DNA from: an uncultured Pirellula sp.
Lineage (GTDB): Bacteria; Planctomycetota; Planctomycetia; Pirellulales; Pirellulaceae
NCBI GenBank assembly: GCA_903820735.1
Contig: CAIJIZ010000751.1
Span: forward strand, 1-49,052
Length of the DNA stretch: 49,052 nucleotides
Direction of reading: 5' to 3'
Below the pieces are notes generated by a model. It was not told the origin of the DNA and searched no databases. It was given only the letters and a program-made list of their open reading frames with translations. How positions within the stretch are numbered: the stretch's first letter is position 1; the number at the start of each line of letters is the position of its first letter. Positions 26,255 through 33,442 of this stretch are shown one piece after another. The translations under genes were made by a program, and so were the position numbers.

Positions 26255-26983
26255 CTATTGCTCGTCGCCTAACGGCTTGTCGTTAAACAAAGGGATGACC
26301 GCGCCATCGAAGTACCCTTCTGCAAAGTAATAACGACTGGAACCGTCGTAGGATTTGAATGCCTTGGTGATGGCTTTGCTCTTCGTGAGCTGTGGAGCGT
26401 GACGCAAGTTACTGGATAGAAAGTCGTAACTTACTGCGACGCTGATGTCCGACATGCAAGGCGGCGAATCGGAGTCGATCCAGAATCGCATTTTAACCCG
26501 TCCTTTGCTGTCTTGATCTTTGCCGCCAAGGTGATCCAGTGTGAACGTCAGCAGCGGCGTTACAGGAGCCGATTTTTTCGCATCAACGTGCGTTTTGGCA
26601 TCGCCAGCCGATCTGATTTCATTCGGATAAGTGGCGAATATTTCCGAGTCGTTTTGCCAGTTGTTCAAGCCTTGGAACGCAACATGACTCAATGGAAAAG
26701 AGTCTTCGTGTACCGCTTTGTCTCCTGGGCCGATCAGTTGAATACCTATGGAACTGTCCGTCCCTTTCTTTACAACTGTCCGCAACTCATAGACAGTTTC
26801 TCCCATCAAGGGAATCTCTGTCGTATCTTGAATTTGACGATGATCGTTTCCCCAGTTCGCCAGCGCGCTGTAAGTCTCGCTGGGCGTCCCCAAAACCTCC
26901 TTGATGGCATAGACCAAGCGATGGTTACCTGCAGGTACATAAAGGATCATTCTGCGTTCACTGGAGGGAGCATAAACGGCTAG
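26255..26983 (-). pseudogene. 5'-truncated copy of the 6190-7197 coiled-coil protein
   Basis: The segment encodes the C-terminal two-thirds of the 335-residue protein (MILYVPAGNHRLVYAIKEVLG to SSRYYFAEGYFDGAVIPL), with many synonymous and some amino-acid changes. Homology stops near 26983 where the other copy runs on into its coiled coil. The membrane helix and coil are lost, so this is probably non-functional. The C-terminus differs too: it reads on 13 residues past the other copy. Confidence 0.75.
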
Positions 26984-27004
26984 ACACTCCCCGGTCCATC
27001 CCGC

Positions 27005-27865
27005 TTACGGTTTTTCACGCTTCAAGATGATAAGGATGTCGTTCACCGAGTCGGGCTTCGACTCAAAGGCCGTCGATCGCTTTCCCTTAGGTCCTTGGGG
27101 CACTTCGGGGAAACAGACCTTCAAGTTGTCCCCTTCCAGTTTATAGATCCCGAGCGTGGTAAGGTCGCCCTCAGTGAGATCGATCCACTGTGGCTTCTTG
27201 GTGGCCTCCAGCATATAGGTCAATTCTGTCGTTTTTTCGCCGAACTTGTAGGTGATCTTGTCCTTGGTGATGACCCACTTGAGGTTCTTGATGGCTTCGT
27301 CGGGCGCTTTCCGTCCGCTGTCCTCGGCCGAAATTACCTTCCAGGTACCTTGGATTTTCGCGTGATCACCCTTGGCGTCGTCCAGCTCCTCGGGAGTCAT
27401 CCGTTTCATGGTCAGCACCACGTCATTGACGGAATCTGGCTGGGAGTCGAAAGCTGTCGGCCGCTTGTCGGTGTTCTCGGAAAAGCATATTCGCAGCGTG
27501 TCGCCCTGCAGGTCGTAAATGCCGGGTTTCGTCCGGCCGTTGGTCGTCAGGTCGATCGACTTCGGACTGGTGGATGGGTCTAGCGTGTAAGCTGATTCTT
27601 GCTTGCGACCGCCCGATTCCATGGTCATCTTGTCTTTCGTGATCACAAAGCGAATGTCTCGCAGAGCCTCCGGCGGTGCCGTCCTGCCGCTATCTTTCGA
27701 GGCGACAACGCACCACGTGCCTTGAATGTTGGAGTCGTCACTGCGAGTGGCAGGCACAGTAGTTTTGTCGGCGGGGGCGGGGGCTTCCTGGTTGGCAGGA
27801 GGGTCTTGGATCAGAAGCCCCAGGCCACCTGTCATCCAAAGTAAAAAAACGGAAATGATTGTCAT
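27005..27865 (-). CDS. Secreted protein with two TIGR03067 (lipocalin-like) domains
   Basis: A 286-residue protein starting at ATG 27865 with GGAG upstream. An N-terminal signal-like helix (about 3-18) and a Pro/Ala linker precede two homologous domains. Each begins IQGTW.V.S..DSGR.AP.EA and continues with ITKDK.T...G.K..E..Y.L, then IDLT and GIYxL.GD.L.+CF, and ends with TAF.S.PDSVNDVLIxxKR. This tandem TIGR03067 arrangement is known from planctomycetes, where one to several such domains occur; the role is unknown, perhaps binding small hydrophobic molecules. Its start faces away from the Ser/Thr kinase gene upstream, which is on the same strand, with 159 bases between. Confidence 0.85.
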   Translation of the reverse strand: MTIISVFLLWMTGGLGLLIQDPPANQEAPAPADKTTVPATRSDDSNIQGTWCVVASKDSGRTAPPEALRDIRFVITKDKMTMESGGRKQESAYTLDPSTSPKSIDLTTNGRTKPGIYDLQGDTLRICFSENTDKRPTAFDSQPDSVNDVVLTMKRMTPEELDDAKGDHAKIQGTWKVISAEDSGRKAPDEAIKNLKWVITKDKITYKFGEKTTELTYMLEATKKPQWIDLTEGDLTTLGIYKLEGDNLKVCFPEVPQGPKGKRSTAFESKPDSVNDILIILKREKP

Positions 27866-28024
27866 GGCACAAACTCCAGTGAGTAAAGGAAAGGTCGAAC
27901 GGGGTTATGATCGAGAAACTGCCCGGAGACGTTCCGGGAGCTTGACAATCGTTGGTTGTTGTAGGCGAGCATTGTTGGATTACACTGCAGGCGTCGCCAC
28001 TCTATCGGAGCGCTATTTCCGCAC

Positions 28025-29983
28025 TCACTTGCTGGACCTGATCCGCTTGACGTCTGCCGGATCCAGCGTTCGCACATCGGTGTAGAGGATTTTGGAATCC
28101 AAAGTGACAGGCTTTTCGACAGCCATGTCCTTTGGTATCAGAAAAACTTTCGTCTTCTGTTCGCCCATGTAGACATAGTTTCCGCCTGCAAACTCAATAA
28201 CAAAGTCCTCGTTTGAAAGCTCGCGAGGCTTTTGGCCGGCTCGCGTGCTGTAGTTGCCCGGCATATTATTGAACGTGAAGTCGCATTCTGCAGATTCATC
28301 AATCTGAAACGTTTCGGTGATCACTCGCTTGATGGTATGAGCAACCGTTTCAGGATCGCCGATGACACGGTATTCATAATTAATACCTCTCACCGATCCG
28401 TCGTTTTCAAGCTCGCTCTTTTCCGAGCTGGGAAGCGCGAGAGAGTTCGCTGCCGCCATAAGTCGATCCACGTACTGTGCTTGGCGTTTGTTCCAGAAGT
28501 CATCGGTATCATACGCCGGAAACCGAAGCTCCACACCGCCGTCGATCGGCTTGAGACTAAGGTAGTTGTTATCCTTTCCAATGCTCCCAAGATTTAAGAA
28601 AACCCCTTCGTAGCGGGATTGCATCATCAAATCGATGTAACCATCGACTTCACTCAAACGATGCAGTACCTGATTTTCCGTCAGTTTCGAGTTGAAGTAA
28701 TTGGATCGCAGTTGAACGAAAGTTGCCGACATCGCCATTAGGAGTATGCCAATGCCAACGAAAACCTTCATGCGTTTCTTCTTTGTATTTGAGGGTTGAT
28801 TGCTGACTAGTTTGGATGGGATTGGATTTGACGATGGCTGTTGAACATGACTAAGGCAAGCATCCAACAGAGCGTGGACCTCTTTGGCGGATGCGAAACG
28901 ATCTTCTTTTTTCTTAGCCATTAGTTGCTCGACGAGTGCAGTCATCCAGACTGGCGTTTCTGGACTGAGTTTTCGAATCGGAGCAGGCACTTCGTCGATG
29001 ATTTTCCGCATCACGCCATAAGATGTGTCATCACGAAATGGTGGTCGGCCGGTGCACAACGCGTAAAGCAAGCTTCCGAAGCTGAATAGGTCGCTTTGTT
29101 GATCTAGTTGTTCGCCACGAGCTTGTTCAGGAGACATGTATTGCGGTGTACCAGCGATGGCACCCATTTGCGTGATGGTGTTGTCGTCGACGGAACGAGC
29201 TAAGCCAAAGTCGGTAATCGTAACGCGTTCCACACCCTCTTCGAGCAGAATGTTTTCGGGCTTGATATCGCGATGGATCAGCCCTTGCTCATGAGCGGCA
29301 GACAGCCCCGCTGCGATCTGCGAGCCAATTCGCAGCACTTCCACTAGCGGCAGTGCGCCTTCGCGATCAAGTCGCTTCTGCAACGAGCCGCCGCGAATAT
29401 AGGACATCACCAGATAGGGCAACGTTGAGCCACTCGAGACGCTGTGAATCGGAATCACGTTGGGATGCAACACTGCGGCCGCGGCTTTGGCTTCGCGTGC
29501 AAACCTCTTACGAGCATTCTCGTTGTGTGACAGTCGTGGGCTCATTACTTTCACGGCGACAACACGGTCCAGCGACGGATCGATTGCTTTGAGCACAACA
29601 CCCATGCCTCCAACGCCAACGACACCCGTTACCTCATAGGTGCCAAGCCTTCCAAGATGGTTCGGATACTCCGAGGGGACTAACAAGTCCAGGACGTCCT
29701 TTACAGCAACCGACTGACTCGCGTTCGTGCCACAGCAGGTGGCCGCGGAGAAGCCAGCACTGCTCGACTGATCGAACTCGCTCGTCTGCAGCATTTGTGT
29801 TGCTTGCACCCAACGCTCCGGCTCGCCCGCCTGTGCTTCGAGATACTTTCGACATGCCGGACAAACGTCGAGATGCGCAATTAAATCTGCATCTTCCAAG
29901 TGATAGTGATCTGAGTTCAAGAAGTCTTGAACTCGCTGAAGATCACAACCAGCGGTGGGTGATTTACGTTCCGGGGACTTCAT
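28025..29983 (-). CDS. Membrane-bound Ser/Thr protein kinase with zinc-finger-like N-terminus
   Basis: A 652-residue receptor-like kinase. Residues 38-44 (HLDVCPAC) form an HxxxCxxC anti-sigma zinc-finger-like motif. The Hanks-type kinase (about 116-375) has all key residues: glycine loop GVGGMGVV (123-130), K145 in VAVKV, HRDIKPEN (237-244), DFG (258-260) and SPEQ. One membrane helix lies at 405-424, and the C-terminal 230 residues are a beta-rich extracytoplasmic domain. Start and the sigma gene's stop overlap as ATGA. The pair (ECF sigma upstream, kinase downstream with an anti-sigma-like N-terminus) suggests the kinase controls its cognate sigma factor by binding or phosphorylation. Extracytoplasmic ligand unknown. 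Confidence 0.92.
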   Translation of the reverse strand: MKSPERKSPTAGCDLQRVQDFLNSDHYHLEDADLIAHLDVCPACRKYLEAQAGEPERWVQATQMLQTSEFDQSSSAGFSAATCCGTNASQSVAVKDVLDLLVPSEYPNHLGRLGTYEVTGVVGVGGMGVVLKAIDPSLDRVVAVKVMSPRLSHNENARKRFAREAKAAAAVLHPNVIPIHSVSSGSTLPYLVMSYIRGGSLQKRLDREGALPLVEVLRIGSQIAAGLSAAHEQGLIHRDIKPENILLEEGVERVTITDFGLARSVDDNTITQMGAIAGTPQYMSPEQARGEQLDQQSDLFSFGSLLYALCTGRPPFRDDTSYGVMRKIIDEVPAPIRKLSPETPVWMTALVEQLMAKKKEDRFASAKEVHALLDACLSHVQQPSSNPIPSKLVSNQPSNTKKKRMKVFVGIGILLMAMSATFVQLRSNYFNSKLTENQVLHRLSEVDGYIDLMMQSRYEGVFLNLGSIGKDNNYLSLKPIDGGVELRFPAYDTDDFWNKRQAQYVDRLMAAANSLALPSSEKSELENDGSVRGINYEYRVIGDPETVAHTIKRVITETFQIDESAECDFTFNNMPGNYSTRAGQKPRELSNEDFVIEFAGGNYVYMGEQKTKVFLIPKDMAVEKPVTLDSKILYTDVRTLDPADVKRIRSSK

Positions 29984-30573
29984 GGAGTATCTCCTTCCAA
30001 ACGTTGAACTTCGATTTGCAACCGCTTGAGAATGCGACTGCGAGCGGCGTAGATGGTGCCGAGGGATTTACCAAGAGATTCCGCGGCCTCTTCACAAGAC
30101 TGGCCTTGAATGACCGTTTGTTCGAACGCAGCCCAAGTGGCGGGACTAACATCAACCCTCACAATGGCTGCAGCACAAAGATATTGTTCTCTGAAACACT
30201 CGTCCTGCAGCTCGCTTGTGACGGCAGAAGCTTCAGGCGCTTCGGCAAGGATTTGCTCGGCCGCCGAGCCGTTCACGATTCCGAGTGGCTTCAACTTTGT
30301 CAGCGCTGTAACGATCGCGTTGCTGGCCACTTTCCGCAACCAATGCCGAAAACGAACACCCTCCTGCGGTACCCATCCCTTGATCGACTTAGAAATTCGT
30401 ATCAAAACGTCCTGCGACAGGTCTTGTGCATCAGCGTCCTGCATCCCCCGGCGACGCGCCATGCGATAAATGACAGGGCGATAGATGAGCACGAACTGAT
30501 CCCACGCTTCCCGATCCTCCGGGGATTGGACTTGAGCGATCAGGCTGGATCGGGTCTGCGGAAATTCGGTCAT
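29980..30573 (-). CDS. ECF-family RNA polymerase sigma factor
   Basis: A 197-residue sigma-70-family protein starting at ATG 30573 behind AGGAGAC. Region 2 (about 22-88) contains FVLIYRPVIYRMARRRGMQDADAQDLSQDVLIRISKSI and FRHWLRKVASNAIV. Region 4 (about 143-190) contains FEQTVIQGQSCEEAAESLGKSLGTIYAARSRILKRL, an HTH. Region 3 is missing, as in ECF factors. It is coupled to the overlapping Ser/Thr kinase gene, a pairing known for planctomycete ECF groups. An inverted repeat lies just upstream (30595-30627). The target regulon cannot be read from this window. Confidence 0.92.
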   Translation of the reverse strand: MTEFPQTRSSLIAQVQSPEDREAWDQFVLIYRPVIYRMARRRGMQDADAQDLSQDVLIRISKSIKGWVPQEGVRFRHWLRKVASNAIVTALTKLKPLGIVNGSAAEQILAEAPEASAVTSELQDECFREQYLCAAAIVRVDVSPATWAAFEQTVIQGQSCEEAAESLGKSLGTIYAARSRILKRLQIEVQRLEGDTP

Positions 30574-30594
30574 AACTGTCTCCTAAGAGACTAA

Positions 30595-30627
30595 ACTTTG
30601 GTTATTGCTGCGATCTAACACCAAAGT
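30595..30627. promoter_or_regulatory. Inverted repeat upstream of the ECF sigma gene
   Basis: Perfect 8-base arms ACTTTGGT (30595-30602) and ACCAAAGT (30620-30627) lie 22 bases upstream of the sigma start. The 17-base gap fits an operator or an autoregulated promoter better than a terminator. Confidence 0.35.
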
Positions 30628-30799
30628 CGGAAGAATTTCCGAATTCCTGTCGATTCGGGGTGAGTTGCGGCGAAATACCTGCCCGACCGCGATTCAATTT
30701 CTTTCAATTGCACCGCTGACAAGCAGAGCAGATCAATCCAAATACTGAACACTTTGGGGATCTATCTGCACCAAGCAGATTTTCCCGAGCTGATTCTCC

Positions 30800-30892
30800 G
30801 TCAATTCTCTCCTCCGCCTTGTAGGTAAACAATAGAGGCGGCGCTCGGCCAAGTATCTGCCCACATCTCTTTGCGGAGTTTTTGCCAATGAC
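30800..30892. repeat. Short dispersed repeat, copy A
   Basis: GTAGGTAAACAATAGAGGC followed by GCGCTCGGCCA.GTA and ACATCTCTTTGCGGAGTTTT. The same block, 80-90 bases at roughly 90% identity, occurs at about 31806-31902. Origin unknown. The rest of the 30628-30985 gap shows nothing else. Confidence 0.65.
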
Positions 30893-30985
30893 CCACTGCG
30901 ATGATGCTGCGACATTGCCGGACCGGACGGCATTTTCAAAGGCTGCGGTCCAACCGGCTCAACGGTAAACGCTCCGAGGCATGTG

Positions 30986-31447
30986 CTATTGTTTCCGTAC
31001 CAAACGCTCTCCTTCCTTGTGAAGACCTGCGCTCTTCGCAAGATCCATCAGGAACGATTCGCGTTGGGCTGGCGAGATCATGATCGCCTTGAAGAAGCCG
31101 CTGCCAAATTGGATGTGCAGGCGATCCAGAGACAAAGCCGGAGAACTCAATGGGTTTCGAGTTGGACGAACCTCTAAAATGTCAGCGAGTACTACATGCT
31201 GGCGGCAAATCCCGAAGCGAATCGTCAGACGGTCGCCACCTATCCCATAGCGCATCGGAAAAACCAAGCCGAAGTAGACGCCCGCCACTAACAACAAGGA
31301 GCCGAACCCCCAGGCCATCTCCATTGGAACGCCTGTTTTAAATGTCGATGCTGCGACTACCAGTGAAACGACGGGCGGTATCGCAAGTAGTGGGGCCAGC
31401 CACCAATCGACCTTCGACTTGTACCATCGAATCGAATTGTTATCCAA
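30986..31447 (-). CDS. Membrane protein with bPH_4-type PH domain
   Basis: A 153-residue protein starting at TTG 31447, chosen because GGAGGAG lies five bases upstream; the longer TTG at 31468 has no ribosome-binding site. Two hydrophobic segments (about 12-36 and 44-63) are followed by a small PH-like domain: MRYGIGGDRLTIRFGICRQHVVLADILEVRPTRNPLSSPALSLDRLHI, then KAIMISPAQRESFLMDL. The RPTRNPLSSPALSLDRL block is a signature I associate with the bPH_4 family. Function is unknown, perhaps membrane-associated. It has its own promoter region, divergent from the 31575 small gene. Confidence 0.78.
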   Translation of the reverse strand: MDNNSIRWYKSKVDWWLAPLLAIPPVVSLVVAASTFKTGVPMEMAWGFGSLLLVAGVYFGLVFPMRYGIGGDRLTIRFGICRQHVVLADILEVRPTRNPLSSPALSLDRLHIQFGSGFFKAIMISPAQRESFLMDLAKSAGLHKEGERLVRKQ

Positions 31448-31574
31448 AGCTACTCCTCCAGCTTTCAACTGCGAACGATCAGTATTCTGCGACGAGGTGT
31501 GCGAGGATATTGGAACGCGCGTTTGTTAGAATATGTTATGACAACCGAAAGCACTATGCAGAAGAGGGATATCG

Positions 31575-31745
31575 ATGCAACGAATAATTGGAAAGTGGGG
31601 CTTTTTGATAGCTGCGGTTTTGTTTCTGGCGGCTGCGGTCTTGCCGCTGTTGACGGGTGGCAAGTTCAATGCCGCATTCTTCGTTTTGGCGATGGCCTTC
31701 CTAGTTATTGGCCTTGGGATTGCGAAGAAGAACATAGAAACCTGA
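31575..31745 (+). CDS. Small two-helix membrane protein (56 residues)
   Basis: Starts at ATG 31575 with AGAGGGAT upstream. The sequence MQRIIGKWGFLIAAVLFLAAAVL, then LTGGKFNAAFFVLAMAFLVIGLGIAKKNIET, has two clear membrane helices (about 8-26 and 31-49) joined by a GGK turn, with a basic C-terminal tail. An overlapping longer frame that reads through the same DNA is out of frame with it and has no ribosome-binding site. Not recognised as a named family. It may be co-regulated with the divergent PH-domain membrane protein. Confidence 0.6.
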   Translation: MQRIIGKWGFLIAAVLFLAAAVLPLLTGGKFNAAFFVLAMAFLVIGLGIAKKNIET

Positions 31746-31805
31746 TGCCGTTTGCCTTGTCCAGTCCGTCCCGGTTTTGCTCGGGCTAGCTTGGCTTTCA
31801 ATTCT

Positions 31806-31902
31806 TCTCCGCCAACTCGAACCTTCGCCCGGTAGGTAAACAATAGAGGCCGCGCTCGGCCACGTACCTGCCACATCTCTTTGCGGAGTTTTGCCCAACG
31901 CC
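31806..31902. repeat. Short dispersed repeat, copy B
   Basis: Second copy of the block at 30800-30892, about 1 kb away in the same orientation, directly before the DUF2924 remnant. Confidence 0.65.
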
Positions 31903-31994
31903 TTGAGCTTTCGGGCGCAACCGTGCTCAGTGGGGTCCACGGCGGTTAACGAGCCGTGAGATTTTCCCTGAACCATAAGGAGACCAACATTAAA

Positions 31995-32363
31995 GTGAAC
32001 GTCGGAAAAGAAATTGCCGCAATGGAGCAAATGGCCGTTGGCCAACTGCGGGATCGTTACTCGGAAGTGTTCGGCGAAACGACCAACGCCCGCAACAAAC
32101 AGTGGCTGCTCAAGAAGATCATGTGGCGACTGCAATCGCAAGCCGAAGGCGATCTATCGGAGCGGGCTCGCGCTCGGGCCCTCGAGATCGCCAGCGACGA
32201 TCTCCCGTGGAACCCCATTCGGCTGGAACAACGATTCGGTCGTATTCACCGTATCGTACAAGTCGAGGTTTGCCATCTCTGGAACCTCGTGGCGAAAGAG
32301 ACAGGCGAAGGCGACGTTTACCATCGGCTGCTGGAAAATTGGAAGTCGAAAGCGACGCATTGA
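31995..32363 (+). pseudogene. DUF2924 protein fused to a helicase fragment
   Basis: The frame from GTG 31995 (GGAG 14 bases upstream) begins with a DUF2924 domain: [69 protein letters not shown]2924 proteins normally continue for another few dozen residues. Here, near 32193, the frame switches without a stop into [36 protein letters not shown], the motif VI region of an SNF2-type helicase. The junction is a chance fusion after a deletion. DUF2924 commonly accompanies serine recombinases; none is intact in this window. Confidence 0.7.
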
Positions 32364-32700
32364 AAGGTCGCGTGTTCGACATCCCGGGGGCAGTTTTCGA
32401 AGAAACCAGTTTGAGGGATTTGCTGATTCAAGCCATTCGCTACGGCGACCAACCCGAAGTGCGCTAGCGGCTCTCGTCCAAGTTCGACCAAGGCTCTCGA
32501 TCAGGACCATTTGAAATCACTTCTCAACTGAAACGCACTCGCGCAAGAGACGATGAGTTTCGACCGGCTGTATGCCATGAACGGAGAAATGGAGAAGGCC
32601 GAAGCACGCCGCCTGCAACCCTACTTCGTGCGGTAGTTCTTCCTCAAGGAGGCGTCTGAGCAAATCGGCGGATCGATTTATCCACGCGAGCTGGGGCGGT
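32190..32700 (+). pseudogene. SNF2/HepA-type helicase C-terminal remnant
   Basis: The remnant begins at [20 protein letters not shown] (motif VI, R-x-x-R). It then continues in shifted frames: [44 protein letters not shown].., [27 protein letters not shown] and IGGSIYPRELGRF. Frames change at about 32340, and stops occur at 32465-32467 and 32634-32636. The G of the usual HRIGQ is V here. The N-terminal ATPase motifs are absent. It is a dead fragment of a large helicase often found in defence-type gene clusters. Confidence 0.7.
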
Positions 32701-32797
32701 TCCCCGGCCATTGTCCTTGGCGAGTTTGAACACCAGCTTCTCGACGTCGGCCTGGGTACGCCAGGCGTTGTGCACAGGGACGAGAAATTCTCCGGTC

Positions 32798-33140
32798 GGA
32801 CGTTGACAGTCAGGTCCACTTTTGGCCCCGCTGTTAACCCAGCAAGTTAGTTTCGTATGCGGTGTGGGCCACCGGAAGCAATCGGCGTTGTAACAAGCAA
32901 CCCCTTATCAACTAGAGAGCGCGATAGTTCGCGGGAGAAAATACCGTTCAGACGGAAGCAACATTCGGAAAATTGGCTCGCGGTAAGAAATGCGAGAGCG
33001 CGGTAAGCATGAGCCAGAAAATCAAAGGCGCCCAAAACATTGGGGAATTGAGCGAACGAAGCGTCGCGACAGAAACCCTCTCCATCCGCGAACTGGCGTG
33101 TTGCCTAAAGTTCGCAGGATGATACGAGTACGCCCGGAAG
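32798..33140 (+). repeat. Dispersed repeat, copy 3, running into the tRNA-Arg 3' end
   Basis: A copy of the module found at 23707 and 25242. It starts ACGTTGACAGTCAGGTCCAC, passes GGAAGCAATCGGCGTTGTAA, GCAAC.CCTTATCAACTAGA and GTAAGCATGAGCCAGAAAAT, and ends GTTCGCAGGATGATACGAGT. It then enters the acceptor stem of the minus-strand tRNA-Arg gene. Similarity to the other copies ends inside that stem, at about 33136-33140, as expected for a target-site boundary. Confidence 0.8.
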
Positions 33141-33202
33141 GATTCGAACCTTCAACCCTCGGTTCCGAAGACCGATGCGCTATCCAATTGCGCCACGGAC
33201 GC
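33129..33202 (-). tRNA. tRNA-Arg (anticodon UCG)
   Basis: On the minus strand all arms fold: acceptor GCGTCCG with CGGGCGT (two G-U pairs), D stem GCGC/GCGC, anticodon stem TCGGT/ACCGA with loop CTTCGGA (anticodon TCG), T stem GAAGG/CCTTC with loop TTCGAAT, and discriminator A. CCA is not encoded. Its 3' end forms the right edge of the accessory region. Confidence 0.93.
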
Positions 33203-33442
33203 GTGTATGGGTTTGATTGTACCGCTCTATGCCTTGATTTGAAGGGGGGCGGCGGAAAAAGGGGTGGGACGTGAGTGGTTACACCTAATTGGGGAAAATG
33301 GCGCGATTGGGAATTTTAAATGGTTTCTAAAGGATCAGAGAAGTGCATCTAAAGTTGACAGCGTTCCAAAGACGACACCCAAACGGATTGCGACGATTGT
33401 ATCGTATGTGCGAGTGGTAACGTTTTTTGGGGGGTGGATCGC

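Noticed and set aside
31499-31789. Frame of 96 codons over the small membrane gene
   Set aside because: It reads the same DNA out of frame, with Trp/Cys-rich composition and no ribosome-binding site.
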